Below are positions 10,601 to 23,233 of a stretch of 64,000 nucleotides of DNA, in pieces. Positions within the stretch are counted from its first letter, which is position 1. Each line of letters opens with the position of its first letter. Position numbers and translations under genes: made by a program. Where the stretch lies: assembly GCA_025175895.1 (NCBI GenBank), contig CM045992.1, positions 91,926,800 to 91,990,799 on the forward strand, read 5' to 3'. A model generated the notes under the pieces. That model saw only the letters and a list, made by a program, of their open reading frames with translations. It did not search any database and was not told where the DNA came from. Origin of the DNA: Wurfbainia villosa (taxonomy: Eukaryota > Streptophyta > Magnoliopsida > Zingiberales > Zingiberaceae).

Positions 10601-12240
10601 CACGTGCGAAGCATGTATGTGTTTCGTTTTTGTAGTTTTTATATTAGATATAAAAATTACAGATTTATATGTTTCTGTAAATTTTCTTATTTTATAGAAT
10701 TTTTGGGTATTTTTCTCGTAGAGTCGAAGCAACGAGTGTTGGGACACTCGTAGGCTTCAACCATCGAGAAAAACTCTCCGAATCGGCGAGTTCTCGCTTT
10801 AGGTTTTTGGGACAGCGACTTAAGTCGCTGTAAGATCATTGTAGGGACACTCGCGAAGTTTATTTTGCGAGTAGGGGCGCTGCCCCTATCCCCGAAAGGG
10901 GCCATGTCCCGCGATCGCGCCCGGAAACCGCTTAGCGGGACCATTACGGAGAGTTGACTCATAAATTCGAAATAAATTAGGAAAAATTATAGAAATTTCT
11001 GTAAAAATACATAATTTAGAATTATGTATAATTCTGTGATTGTCATGGCCCAATAACCCAATTGGATTGGGATTGATGTGTTGTAATTCATAATACGGCC
11101 CATGGCCGCTTTGTGGTCAGGCGTGTTGTAAAGTGTTTCGCGACTCGCACAAGCCGCACCTATTCTTTTAATATTCTAGTTGTAAATAGTTTTAGACTCG
11201 AATGTAACTCGAGTTTCATTTGTAATGTACAAAATGGAGCGTGGAAAGTCCACTTGAAGACGAGATTACGAGAAGGGTGATGACGACACATGGCGGTCAA
11301 AGGAAGCGCTTGGAGAAGCCGCTAGCCTTAGGTTGACCGTCCGATCTTCTCATTGGCTTGAGAAGATCGTAGTAGGGCCATGACTATATCACATTTAATG
11401 ATATATATATGTTGATATATATATATGTATATTTAATTGATTTTGCTTGTATGTATGTGATGCATGCTAGTAGAAAAAATGTTTGTATGTATATGATGCA
11501 TGCTAGGTTAATTTTCTTGTATGTATATGATGCATGCTAGAATAATTAATGTATGTATATGATGCATGCTAATATAGGATAATAAAGGCCTAAATGCGTA
11601 TAAGATACACATTACGATTAGATTAGATCATAATCGAATCAACTCGAAAATGCCTACCGAGCCTTGATACCCATCACTACCTCGATCATTTGTTGTTGTT
11701 GAATCTGCCAAAGCAGAGCAACGCATATTATCTTGGTAGGGTGCGGAGGGACAATCTTGGTCCCGCCTATCACGACTCGGGTTAGAGTAAGCTCAATTAG
11801 ATTGAGCAAAACTAGTTAACTCAATTGGATCGAGTAGAACTATAGGCATATTCCAATCGTTGGAAAGATAGGTTAAGATCGCATTTACACTAAATCTTGG
11901 GCAATTTAGCCAAAGCTAACTCAAGGTCTTTTGTAAATGTGGATCTTAATCCTATAAACAAGAGTTGCATAGAGATGTAATCGGTAATGTGTTACCCACC
12001 GATCGTACTAAGTCTTGGGCGATTTAGCCAAAGCTAACTCAAGGCTTAGTATGATGTGGATCTTGTCCCGAAAGAATTATAGCTAGTTTGTATGAATCTA
12101 GTAAAAGTGGTTTGACCACATCCATAACTCGATTCTACAAAATTCCTATAATTTAGTGGGAGCATCATTTGATTAAAGGCCTAATTAAATGATAAAAGGA
12201 ATATGATATTAATTCTCTGCATTGTATGTTGTAGATAACT
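10601..12240 (+). other. Element K untranslated leader
   Basis: About 1.6 kb between PBS and gag without a supported gene. It contains a repeat of TGATGCATGCTAG-type units (11450-11570) and a roughly 110-bp duplication: CAATTTAGCCAAAGCTAAC (about 11900) and CGATTTAGCCAAAGCTAAC (about 12010), each followed by ATGTGGATCTT. A long structured leader is usual for Angela-type elements. Confidence 0.7.
11445..11575 (+). repeat. Four TGTATGTATATGATGCATGCTA units in the K leader
   Basis: The block TATGTATATGATGCATGCTA recurs four times at spacings of about 35-40 bp, preceded by a TA-rich stretch at 11400-11430. Each unit contains the palindrome TGCATGCT/GCATGC. Confidence 0.75.
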
Positions 12241-13080
12241 ATGTCGACAAACACGAACACTCTCTCTTTGCGATCTGTCCTTGAGAAGGACAAGCTCAAT
12301 GGAGCAAATTTCCTGGATTGGTACAGGAACCTGAGAATTGTTCTCACCCAAGAAAGGAAGTTGTACGTCCTGGAGCAGCCCATTCCGGAGGCACCTCCTG
12401 CCAATGCCTCGCGAGCTGACAAAGATGCTTATAAGAAGCATCAAGATGATGCATTAGATGTGTCATGTCTAATGCTCGCGACCATGAACTCTGAGCTTCA
12501 GAAGCAACACGAGTTCATGAATGCTTATGATATGGTTGGACATCTTCGTCAACTATATTAAGGACAAGCTAGGCATGAGAGATATGAAGTCTCTAAGGCA
12601 TTATTTGGGTCCAAAATGAAAGAAGGGACTCGAGGTACATATGTACTCAAGATGATTGGGTACGAGAAAACCTACAAAGGTCGGGATTCCCACTTGGCCA
12701 AGAGTGCCACCGACCTAATCTTGCAATCTTTGCCACAAGCCTTCAATCAATTTGTCATGAATTATAACATGAATGAAATTGATAAGCCATTACTTCAAAA
12801 TGCTCAAAGATGTTGAGAATCCAGAGCTTAACCTTAAGAAGGGTAAATCGACACCATTTTGATGGTGCAGAAGAAGAAAGGCAAGGGCAAGCCTAAAGGT
12901 AAGGGAAAGTCCCAAGCCAAGGGCAAAGGCAAAGAACTTAAACCCAAAGGAGGGGTAGCCAAGGAAGGGGCTTGCTTCTTCTACAAGGAAGCAGGACACT
13001 GGAAGCGTAACTGCAAGGCATACCTGGACGATCTTAAGAAGAAGAGAAGTGAGACTTCTACTTCAGGTATAAATGTTATA
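12241..13080 (+). pseudogene. Element K gag
   Basis: ATG at 12241 opens MSTNTNTLSLRSVLEKDKL followed by NGANFLDWYRNLRIVL, the copia Gag N-terminus (UBN2 type). A TAA at 12559 stops the first segment. The frame resumes at 12616-12816 and 12859-13080, ending in a Lys/Gly-rich stretch and a zinc knuckle reading CFFYKEAGHWKRNC: the second cysteine of the C-X2-C pair is Tyr. With the stops and shifts the protein is non-functional. In life Gag would form the particle and bind RNA. Confidence 0.85.
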
Positions 13081-14230
13081 GAAGTCAATCTATCTATTTC
13101 TTCATCATGGGTATTAGATACCGGATGTGCATCTCACATTTGTACCAATGTGCAGGGGCTGAGAAATAGCAAGGCATTGACAAAGGGCGAGGTGGACCTA
13201 CGAGTAGGCAATGGAGCAAGGGTTGTCAGCTGTCAGAGGAACTTATGATCTATCTCGCCTCCGGGCTTGTACTAGAATTAGATGAATGTTGTTATGTGCC
13301 CGCTTAACTAAGAACATCATTTCAGCTTTCTTGTTTGGACAAGAAAGGATTTTCATTTATAATAAAGAACAAATGTTGTTCAGTTTATTTAAATGATATG
13401 TTCTATTGTAGTGCACCTCTAATGAACGGACTCTACTTTCTAGACTTAGAGAGCCCTATCTAGAACATAAGTACCAAGAGGTTCAAGTCAAATGAGTTGA
13501 ACCAAACCTATCTCTGGCATTGTCGCTTAGGTCACATAAATGAGAGTCGCTTATCTCAGCTCCATAAGGATGGGCTGCTAGACTCATTTGATTTTGAATC
13601 ATATGAGACATGCGAGTCTTGCCTTTTAGGCAAGATGACCAAGACTCCCTTTAGTGGACACAGCGAAAGAGCAACAGATTTGTTAGGACTTATACATAGT
13701 GATGTAGGTGGTCCTTTCAATGTTGCTGCTAGAGGTGGTTACAGGTACTTCATTACATTTACTGATGACTTCAGTAGATATGGTTATGTGTATCTTATGA
13801 CACATAAATCAGAATCCTTTGAAAACTTCAAAGAATTCAGAATGAAGTATTAAAACCACCGGCAAGAGTATTAAGATACTGATCGACGAGGTGGTGAATA
13901 CCTTAGCCATGAGTTTCGTGGACTATCTAGCCGAGTGTGTGGATTCTATCCCAACTCACTTCTCCCGAACACCACAAAGCTGGAATGGTGTATCCGAAAG
14001 GAGGAATCGACTTATCGATATGGTACATCTATGATGAGTCACACAGATCTTCCTATATCCTTTGGGATACGCCCTTCGACACAGCAGCTTTACTCCTTAA
14101 CCGTACCATCCAAGGTCAGGTAAAGACACCATATACGATATGGACAGGAAAAATCCCAAGATGTCTTTTATGAGGATTTGGGGTTGTGAGGCTTACGCTC
14201 GACGCCAAGTCTCGCATAAACCGGGACCCA
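13081..14230 (+). pseudogene. Element K protease and integrase region
   Basis: SSSWVLDTGCASHIC (about 13095-13140) is the aspartic protease motif (DTG). It is followed by a stop at 13246. The GAG-pre-integrase segment YLWHCRLGHINES and CESCLLGK (13500-13630) supply the HHCC zinc site; the integrase core begins at HSDVGGPF with ITFTDDFSRYGY. The frame stops at 13851 and continues broken through 13935-14173. I do not see an intact DDE set. Confidence 0.85.
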
Positions 14231-15960
14231 ACCGATAGGTGCTATTTTGTTGGATATCCCAAGGAAACAAAGGGATATTATTTACATTCCCACCAAGACA
14301 AAGTGTTTGTGGCAAAGACTGGGTTTTTCTAGAAAGGGATTTTGTTTCTAGAAAAACTAGTGGGAGTACCTTCGATCTTGAAGAAATTCAAGATAAGGAC
14401 CATAGCACTGAGGCCTTGATGGAGGTTGAACAGGAACCACAAAGTGTTGTGGGTGATGAGGTTGTTGCACAAAGAGTTGTGGAACAACCACCTGTTCAAG
14501 TAGACCTACCTCTTCGCAGGTCTGATAGGGTACATCGTCAGCCTGAGAGATACTCATTTCTCTTGTCTGACCATGATGACGTTATGCTCATTGAGAATGA
14601 GCCTACCTCCTATCAGGAAGCTGTGATGAGCCCAGATTCTGAGAAATGGCTAGACGCCATGAGATCCGAGATGGAATCCATGTACACTAACCAAGTATGG
14701 ACTTTGGTTGATCCACCTGAAGGGGTCAAACCCATTGGGTGTAAGTGGGTCTTTAGGAGAAAGACTGACATGGATGGACTTACGCATACCTATAAGGGCC
14801 GATTGGTGGCTAAAGGTTTCAAGAAAATTCATGGTATTGACTATGATGAAACCTTTTCTCCAGTGGCGATGTTTAAGTCCATTCGGATCTTGCTTGCTAT
14901 TGCAGCATACCACGATTATGAGATCTGGCAGATGGATGTCAAAACCGCTTCAATGGAAACTTACTCGAGGATGTGTACATGACACAACCCGAGGGTTTTG
15001 TAGATCCACACATACGGGAAGGTATGCAAGCGCAAAGGTCCATTTATGGGCTAAAGCAAGCTTCTCGGAGCTGGAATCTTCGATTCGATGATGCGATCAA
15101 ACAGTTTGGTTTCATCAAGAATGAAGATGAACCCTGTGTCTACAAGAGGGTTAATGGGAACACAGTTGTGTTCCTTATACTGTATGTGGATGACATACTA
15201 CTCATTGGGAATGACATCCCTTCGCTACAGTCTGTGAAGACTTGGCTCGGGACGTGCTTCTTAATGAAAGACTTAGGTGAAGCAGCCTGTATTCTAGGCA
15301 TCAAGATCTATAGAGATAGATCTAAGAGATTGCTTGGCCTAAGTCAGAGTACATACATTGACACGGTATTACTTCGGTTTGCCATGCAGAATTCCAAGAA
15401 AGGACTTCTGCCGATGTCACATGGTGTGAGTCTTTTGAAGACTCAAAGTCCCTCTTCTAGAGAGAGACCGCATGGATAAGATCCCTTACGCATCTGCTAT
15501 AGGATCTATCGCCATCTTGTGTACTGTTCCGATGTCTCGTATGCTTTGAGCATGACGAGTAGATACGATCGATCTAGGTGAGCGCCATCGATAGCCAAGA
15601 ATATTCTTAAGTACTTGAGAAGGACTAAAGAATATTTCTTGATATTTGGAGGCGATGAGGAGCTAGCTGTAAAGGGTTACAGTGATGCAAGCTTCCAAAC
15701 TGACCAGGATGATTATAGATCGCAGTCAGGGTTCGTGTTTTGCTTGAATGGTGGTGCTATGAGCTGGAATAGTTCAAAGCAGAACATAGTTGCTGATTCT
15801 ACAACAGAGGCCGAATATATCGGTGCTTCCATCTTATTCGAGAGATTATTGATAGAGGAGATGTGAAGATTTGCAGAGTACCCACAAACGCTAACATCGC
15901 AGATCCCTTGACCAAGGCTTTGGCACAGAAAAAGCATGATGGTCACACTAGGTCATTGGG
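14231..15960 (+). pseudogene. Element K reverse transcriptase and RNase H
   Basis: Reverse transcriptase starts near SYQEAVMSPDSEKWLDAM (about 14610) and shows CKWVFRRKTD, DYDETFSPVA and QMDVKTA. A frameshift near 14955 hits the AFLNG motif. The second half (14973-15479) has QPEGFVDP, YGLKQASRSW and the catalytic YVDD (about 15182). Another break follows at 15479. RNase H appears at 15615-15866 with YSDASFQTD and STTEAEYIGAS. These enzymes convert element RNA to DNA; here they are inactivated by at least three frame disruptions. Confidence 0.88.
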
Positions 15961-16002
15961 TATTTGATACTACGATGATTGGCACTAGTGCTAGTGGGAG
16001 AT

Positions 16003-17804
16003 TGTTAGTGAAAGCCCTAGAGCCAATCATGTGATGATTGTTGTATGGACTTTATTGTATCATATTCCTATTTATAAAGGCATGGTTATTATATTTACTT
16101 GTATTGGTGCCAAATAACTAAATATAATAATGTCCTTGAGTAGTAGGTTCTTATCTATATCAATCGATTGGTTGAATCGATAATGAGATGATATAGAGAA
16201 CACTACTCTTAATCATTCCTAGTCGAGTATTAACATTCAGGGACAATGTTAATGCGAAGAAACTAGCATGTAGGTCAACAAGATGACTTGATCTCACAAG
16301 TCATGGATATGAGATATCAAGTTGACACATGGGTATGCATTGGAGAATGTATACTGAATGACCCGCCATGAGAAAGTATCATGGATCGTTATATGAGTGT
16401 CATATACTTTCATGTGGCTATTAGTATGACTATTAGTCCTTAGACTCAAGTCACCATGGTTCCCTACATAAGGAGTTGCATACTTTGTTTCACAAACGCC
16501 ACCCGTAAATGGGTGGACTATAAAGGCGACATCGGGTATGTAACAATTATGCGAGGGATGTGAGTGATGTAGATGGGATCTATCCCTCCTATATGACGGG
16601 GGTGACATCGATATTCTTGATAGAGTGAGACCACGAAGTGCATGGCCATGCCCAAATGAGTCAATATGAGATATTGAGCTCATTTGATTAGGGTGAGTCT
16701 ACTTGGAGTTCAAGATTTAGATTGTATCGAGGATGACACGGTCTATGCCTCGATTAGTCAATCTAGATGTCAAGGATAGAGGGTATTTGTCACATATTGT
16801 GAGAGTCACAATTAGTAGTCACAAAGGTGATGTTGGAGCTCAACATTCTTGTAACTTGGGTAGCAATGATGTGTTGCTAGATACCGCTCATTGCTTATGT
16901 TCCTAAATCGGTGTAGGGACATTGCCAACGTTACAAGAACCTATAGGGTCACACACATAAGAGCAATTAGATGGAGATTAGGTTCATATGATGAACCATG
17001 AGGATTAGGTTCATGGGATGAACCAAATTGGATTAAGAGTAATCCAAATTAGACTAATTGAGTTAGACTCAAGTTGATTCAAGTGTTGAATGAGTCTAAT
17101 TGAGATTTGATTCATCAAATCAATTTAAATTAATGAATAGAGATTCATTATATTAAATTGACTTGAGTCAAGTGGTTAGATTTGATCAACCATGGGAGAT
17201 TAGAGGTCAAGTTTGACTTGACTTGAGAGAGAAGATGAAAGGTCAAGTTTGACTTGACCAAATGCCATGTCATGATGATGACTAGGCATGGCCGGCCAAT
17301 GATGGTGCTCCACATCATCATTGACTTGGTCAATTGGTGCCACATCATGAGGGAGACCAAGGGTCATGGGAGTTACATGCATGCATGTAACCCCCCCTCC
17401 ATAATGTGGCCGGCCAACACCATTAGGGGTTATGTGGATGAATTCATTTTGTAGAGTTACTCCCAATTACTTCATCTTCAACCTTGGAACCTTTTCTCTC
17501 AAGCTCTCCCTCTCCCATCCCTCTCTTTGGCCGAAATTCCTAAGGGAGTGCTAGCACACTCTAAGGCATTTCTCTCCACCTATTGCTTGTGTGGATACCA
17601 TAGAGGAGTGTGCACTTGACACTCTCGAGTTCCGGCGAACTTTTGGACGAGCGGGATAAGCGAAGGGCGTCGCTACGAGGGTAACGTTCTAACCTCTTAG
17701 AACTAAGGTAGATCTAGGATTTCTGTAAGCACATACATGTAATTATAATTTTTATACTTATAAAGCCTTCCGAGGCGGTTTTTGCGGCTCGGAAAAACCC
17801 AACA
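16003..17804 (+). mobile_element. Element K 3' LTR
   Basis: 1802 bp, preceded by a short purine tract (AGTGGGAGAT). It closely matches the 5' LTR except for small indels and a loss of about 35 bp near the end: the 5' LTR's CGCACGGATCCGTGGCC segment is absent at 17760. This explains most of the 37-bp length difference. Confidence 0.93.
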
Positions 17805-17809
17805 TTAAC
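17805..17809. repeat. Target-site duplication of K, right copy (TTAAC)
   Basis: Matches 8744-8748. Host sequence ACTACCCATCCACTC continues as in the empty site of copy B. Confidence 0.95.
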
Positions 17810-17846
17810 TACCCATCCACTCAAGGTTGGCACATCCTAGACCCAC

Positions 17847-19577
17847 CTAGCGTGAATCAATCACGCTCTTAGGAACCCAAAACCGATTTGAGCTCCTAGG
17901 GTTAATTAGGTATTCCTTAGGGATAACCTCTCTAGACACCTTCCTAATGACCCTCCTAGGCTTGTTAGCCTTGGTCATTTGGGTCTTACTTAGGTTGACT
18001 CTAGGGGTAACTCCCCTTGCAACCTTCTTAGTGGCAACCCTAGGTTTCCTAGAAACCCTAGCCACTAGGCACACCCTTTGGTCAACTCTAGGGATAACCT
18101 CCCTATTGACCTTGGTCTTCCTAGACCTAGTTAGTGTTCCATAATCTAATGGAACACTATGGTAAGTCACCTTGGGTTTAGGTTTGTGACCCAAACCTTG
18201 CTTGCCCTTAGTTGACTTTTGACTCTTAGGTCCTAGGTGTTGACTTTTACTTTTGGACCTTTGACTTTGACCATTAGACCCTTTAAATTGATTTTGTATC
18301 TTACTTAGGGTCTTTTCAAGTTTTTCAAGCCTTGACCTCAAGACTTGATTTTCCTTTTCTAATTGCCCAATTTTAGAATTTTGATTTAAATCTTGGGCAT
18401 GGGACTTTCTAGGCATATGCCTAGTCCATTTAGGGTTTAGACCTAGGTGCTCTTGCACCTTTCTAATTGTCTCCCTAGGTAAAAATTTTCTAGAGTTATT
18501 TGACCTAGGTTTGTCTTTAGATAAGTTGTTTTTAGGGACATTAGTCCCAAATTTCTCCCTATTATCTAAGTGAATATTTTTAGCTCCTAAACAAAATTCC
18601 TTACTTTTAGCATGCTCTTTATGATAAATAGCAAGACTATTGAAATTATTCCTAGCATGCTTTTCACTATAAGAATTAGAAAGAGCATTACTAAAATATA
18701 CCTTAGGGTTAGCCTTAGCTCCCCCTACATGTGATGCTCCTTCTTGCCCCTTCTTCCTCCCCCTAGGGCATTGACTCCGATAATGCCCCTTTGAGTTGCA
18801 CTTGAAGCATATGATATGCTCCTTGCTCTTGATATTTGGGGAACCGACATCCTTGATCTTTGGTGCCGGTGGAGCTTTTCTTACTCTCTTTGGGCATTTG
18901 CTCTTGTAATGCCCACTTTCCCTACACTCAAAGAAAATTATATGTTTTTTATTTAAAACCAAATTGCTTGAGTTACCTAGTTCGGTGGTGGAAGCTTGAA
19001 CTTGCTCTTCTTCTTGACCAGAAGTAGAAGCTCCTTCTTGACTTTGCTCTTGCTCCGAAGTGGATGGTCTAACTTCCTCCCCCTCAATCCTAGAGGTGGA
19101 TGTTTTTTCTACTTCTTCCACTTCTTCTACCGATTCGAAGGTTGACTCCCTATCAACTTCTGAATCCTCACTTGCTTGTGAGGATGAGCTCTCTTCCTCC
19201 TTTTCCTTTTCTTCTTGAGTTGAGGGAAGCTCTTCATGGAGCTTTGCCACTTGGCTCCAAAGCTCCTTAGCATCTATATAATTTCCTAACATACACAAGA
19301 TATTGTTAGGTATTAAATCAACCAAAAACTTTATTACCTTGGTGTTTTCCTCGAAGGCTTGGAGTTCATCCTCACTCCATCTCTTCTTCTTGAGGAATCC
19401 TCCCTTTAGTCCTATTGGATAGCTAAATCCTTCCATTAATATGGACCACTCCTCAAGGTCCTTCATCATCAAAAAATCTTCAATCCTTCTCTTCCAAGAA
19501 TTGAAGCCTTCTCGTCCATAGAATGAATAAGGGATCGGTGTGTTGATGTCCCAACCTAATTGATCTTGGACTTCCAT
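17847..19577 (-). CDS. Gag of copy A (576 aa, uninterrupted)
   Basis: Single open frame from ATG 19577 (MEVQDQLGWDINTPIPYSFY), 52 nt downstream of the PBS in element sense. N-terminal copia Gag domain with FNSWKRRIEDFLMMKDLEEW and AKELWSQVAKLH. A Glu/Ser-rich hinge follows (residues 120-200). Two zinc knuckles: the first reads FFECRESGHYKSKC (about 215-228), so its first Cys is Phe; the second, CFKCNSKGHYRSQC (about 256-269), is complete. A Lys-rich part with a coiled-coil-like segment (IGQLEKENQVLRSRLEKLEK) leads to FWVPKSVIDSR. No protease, integrase or RT follows; the stop lies 38 bp from the K insertion. Intact in frame, but its enzymes must come from elsewhere. Confidence 0.9.
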   Translation of the reverse strand: MEVQDQLGWDINTPIPYSFYGREGFNSWKRRIEDFLMMKDLEEWSILMEGFSYPIGLKGGFLKKKRWSEDELQAFEENTKVIKFLVDLIPNNILCMLGNYIDAKELWSQVAKLHEELPSTQEEKEKEEESSSSQASEDSEVDRESTFESVEEVEEVEKTSTSRIEGEEVRPSTSEQEQSQEGASTSGQEEEQVQASTTELGNSSNLVLNKKHIIFFECRESGHYKSKCPKRVRKAPPAPKIKDVGSPNIKSKEHIICFKCNSKGHYRSQCPRGRKKGQEGASHVGGAKANPKVYFSNALSNSYSEKHARNNFNSLAIYHKEHAKSKEFCLGAKNIHLDNREKFGTNVPKNNLSKDKPRSNNSRKFLPRETIRKVQEHLGLNPKWTRHMPRKSHAQDLNQNSKIGQLEKENQVLRSRLEKLEKTLSKIQNQFKGSNGQSQRSKSKSQHLGPKSQKSTKGKQGLGHKPKPKVTYHSVPLDYGTLTRSRKTKVNREVIPRVDQRVCLVARVSRKPRVATKKVARGVTPRVNLSKTQMTKANKPRRVIRKVSREVIPKEYLINPRSSNRFWVPKSVIDSR

Positions 19578-19629
19578 CTTTTACCCTCTAGCGTCTTGCT
19601 CCCGGTTGTTAATCCGTTGAAGAGCAACC

Positions 19630-19642
19630 TGACTCTGATACC
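19630..19642 (-). promoter_or_regulatory. Copy A primer-binding site (one substitution)
   Basis: Element-sense TGGTATCAGAGTC differs from TGGTATCAGAGCC at one position. Copy B at 25018-25030 has the standard form. Confidence 0.85.
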
Positions 19643-19645
19643 ACT

Positions 19646-21338
19646 TGTTGGAGATTTGAGGGCGCTAGAGGGGGGGGTGAATAGCGTTGTGATCGTACGA
19701 AGATGGAATTCAATCATGATCGTGTCTACAATTTTGTTAGCGCAGCGGAATATAGAAATGATAACAGCAATAACGAAATATACAATCACGCTAACACGAT
19801 GATATAATGTGGTTCGGAACCACACGGTTCCTACTCCACGGATCGAGCTCTAAAGAGCTCTAGTGATGCACACGCAATCACTAATCAATAATAACTCCTT
19901 CTCGGAACAATCCGGAGGCGGAGAAACCTCGTACAAGGATTACACTAAGTAATACACAAGATACAAGCAAATACAAGTAAGAAATACAATGCAAGTAAAG
20001 GAAAAACAACTTTACAAGAGCTTTGGATTGCTTGATCTTTGATTGCCTTGAACTAGCTTTGAAGGACTGGAAAGCACCAACTTCCCCTTCAATTTCGCCC
20101 AAGAGAATCACTGCTTCAATCCTCCCACGAATAGCTCCTTTTAACCTGTGTCGGGCTAGATTTCCACCTATCAGTCGACTGCCAAAAGTCACCAGTCGAC
20201 TGATGCCACTATTGTCGTGAGACAACGACTCAATCCACGTTGGACAAGTTCCAACAGGACTCTTGGCAGTCGACTGCCAACATTGGCGCTGATCGCCGCC
20301 ATCGATCGGTCGTCATGGGCCGATGAGCGCTCGTGCTCGACACAGAATCGGCAATGATCGTCGACCCTTGGCAATCGACTGCCAGAGCAATTCCAGCTCT
20401 AAACTAGCAGTCGAACTCAAGTCGACTCACGACAGTCGAACCGGCCATAATTCCAGTCGACTGCCAACCTCAAGATTGAGGTTTTAACCCAAGTACGGTG
20501 CCCCCATACTTGCTAGACCACCCTTAGCCTAGACCTAAGCCTTCTAGCCACCTCCATCAGCCTCACGCCTCTCGGATCCCTCCAAGTCATCCATGACTTG
20601 TTCATCCATCGCGCTAGCCTCCAGGTGCTTCCCTCGGCTATGTAATGCTAACGGTGTCTACACCGCCAAAGCACATTGGACTTACGCCGCCAAGACTCCG
20701 CTTGGACTTTACGCTGCCAAACATTGGGCTTATGCTGCCAAGACTCCCGCTTGGACTTTACGCCGCCAATATCAAACCCTTGGACTTCTCAAATGCCAAG
20801 ACTCAAGCTTGGACTTTCCCTTGCCAACTCATGTTGGACTTTCCATGCCAAGACCCATGCTTGGACTTTCCATTTGCCAAGACTCCCGCTTGGACTTCTC
20901 ATTTGCGAAGACCCATGCTTGGACTTCACATGCCAAGTACTCAAGACTTGGACTTTCCCAAATGCCAAGTGTCCCACTTGGACTTTTCATGCCAAGTGCT
21001 CAAGACTTGGACTTTACCAAATGCCAAGTGTCCCACTTGGACTTTCCATGCCAAGTACCCATGACTTGGACTTTACCTTGCCAAGACCCATGCTTGGACT
21101 TTCCCATAATCACATGGTCAACCCCAGTCAACCATCAAGGTCTTCCTCGAGTCAAACTCGAGTCCGGTCAAACATGACCCGGGTCGATTGCTCCAACAAT
21201 CTCCCCAACATATTAACCGACATTAATGTCAAACATCAATGCCAAACCACTTTGTCAAATCCCTTTGTCAAACATCAAAACATCACTCGAGTCAAACTCG
21301 AGTCTGGTCAATCGTGACCTGGGCCGATTGCACCAACA
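19646..21338 (-). mobile_element. Shared middle LTR (5' LTR of A and 3' LTR of B)
   Basis: 1693 bp, TGTTGGAGATTTG to GCACCAACA. On its left is A's PBS and on its right B's polypurine tract (21339-21352). Neither side has a target duplication, so it is internal to one array. Its palindrome island (20168-20465) keeps intact CAGTCGACTG sites where the other two copies have altered bases. Confidence 0.92.
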
Positions 21339-23233
21339 ATCTCCCCCTTTTTAATGTTTGACAAAAAAACCAAACAAATCATCTGAGTTAGACAGCTAAC
21401 TCAAATCCCTTACCAATTATCCCAAATTGGTAAACACTCTCCAAATGTTCTCCCCCAAACATTCTCCCCCTTTTTGACTAACATCAAAAAGGTTTTCTCT
21501 CCAAGGAGGTCAATGTCTCATGTCCCAATGAGATCTTACAATCTCCCCCTTGATCCGAAAATAAATACCTAGGATGCCTAACATCTTCCTAGTGATAATT
21601 CACATATCACTCAAGAGAGACAATCCTATACTCTCTCCCAATTTCCAAATTGGGTATCAAAAACCCATCAATTTTCCCAATTGATGATACTCTCCCAATA
21701 ACTTCTCCTCTTCAAGGAGAAAAATACATCCATCATCCTAAGATGGATAACTCCCCTTAAAGGCTTGCTCCCCTTTGACCATTGCACCAACAATGTCCTT
21801 GGGAAGCCCCTAAGCCAATAGGAACTCTAAATCATCAAAATTAAGGTTCTAAGTTCAAACTTGAACTTTCCATACCCTAAATTTGATACTTTGACCTAAC
21901 ACTTCTCCTAATCCATATCCAATGGATTTTCACCCTTTATAATGCTTCCCAAAGCATATCCTAGGGTTAGAAGTGGTTAGGGACCTTTTCCATAGCTGAA
22001 CACAGGCTAAACAAACCTTGTTAACCCGAAAGACTGGCAATGACTCACAAGAATCGATCACACTCATTATCACCGATCGCCATTGTAAGGGCCGATCGAT
22101 AATCAAAATCTCGATTTTCAACTATCAGAAATGAATTTTGAAAATTCATAAATAATTATACGTAATTCAAAAAATTATGAAAATTCATACGTATAATACT
22201 TATGACACAAACAATGGGTGAAAAATATTTCAAAATTATTTTACCCATAAAATAGTGAGTTTGATACAAAACTCAAAACCATTGAAATTTTCAATGTTTT
22301 GGCCTTATTTTGTATCAACTCTATCAATGGTGATTGCTATCAAAAGATAGACTTCACCAAGGTTTTTCAAAATGATTTTAAAATGTTTTTAAAACCTTAT
22401 TTTGGATCATATTCCTTGGTCTCTATGTACATGACTTGTACACATGCTCTCCCAATGATCCACATATGAAACAAGATGAGTTTTAGTTCATCTAGATGCA
22501 AAAACTATGCACCTTGAACTCAACTCATATCCTAGCATCTCACATGTATCTAAGGTGTATAAATATACATACATGTCAATTGGATGTGAGATGTGGGTTT
22601 TGTTCATCCTAATCTAGGGTTTCATGCATTCTCTAAGGCAACCCTACTTGATTCCCTTATAAATGGGACTCCAAGTCATGCCATTGTCCTTAAATCAATT
22701 TTAAAACAAATTATCTTAAATGCATGAGTGATCAAGGCATAATAATAGCAATAATTAAGCATGGCCAATGATCATGATGTCATGACATAATATGAAATCT
22801 AAAAACACATGACATTTATCCTTAATCCCTAAGCATACTCATGACATATAAATGATAGAACATAAGCATGATGTCATGTCATGGCATATGGCAAACAAAT
22901 CATGGCAAGTAAAAAGTATAGGTATAAGTATACCTAAATTTTAATATTAATTGCCATTTGATACAATTAGATATATTTTGCCATATTAACCTTAATCTCC
23001 CTAGTGTGCCAAAAACCCAAAATGGCACACTAACACTCTAAACCCTAATTGTGCCAATTTGATCATTTTGTCAAACTTCATAACTAATATTGGCACATCC
23101 TAAAATCTTTTTAGGATTATAATTCAAATCTATTTCCAAGGTATCCATAACCTTGAAAATAACCTAAAATGCCACCTTTATCATGGTTGAGTTAACTACC
23201 CATCCACTCAAGGTTGGCACATCCTAGACCCAC
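21339..23233 (-). other. Copy B 3' non-coding region with polypurine tract
   Basis: 21339-21352 is, in element sense, AAAAAGGGGGAGAT (polypurine tract). The 1.9 kb up to the gag stop holds no supported gene. It keeps the uninterrupted version of the sequence that K split in copy A, including GAGTTAACTACCCATCC near 23188-23204. Confidence 0.87.
22536..22593. repeat. CATCTCACA...TGTGAGATG hairpin, copy B
   Basis: Same arms and spacing as in copy A (22536-22544 and 22585-22593). The inner stem differs by one base (TATAAATATACAT against TATAAATACACAT). Confidence 0.8.

Larger units (their letters stand above)
8749..17804 (+). mobile_element. K: full-length, degraded Angela/BARE-like copia element
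   Basis: 5' LTR 8749-10587, PBS 10589-10600, leader, gag from 12241, pol to about 15960, 3' LTR 16003-17804, duplication TTAAC on both sides. The LTR length near 1.8 kb and blocks such as CCCTAGAGCCAAT and TGGGTGGACTATAAAGGCG resemble Angela/BARE LTRs of grasses (from family knowledge, not a search). Coding frames carry several shifts and stops, so K is dead. It is the youngest layer of the left stack because nothing interrupts it. Confidence 0.93.

Noticed and set aside
14357..14913. Minus-strand ORFs over K's RT
   Set aside because: Antisense shadows of the reverse transcriptase reading.
17200..17466. Minus-strand ORFs in K's LTRs (also 9902-10216)
   Set aside because: LTR shadows present in both copies with different breakpoints; no recognisable protein.
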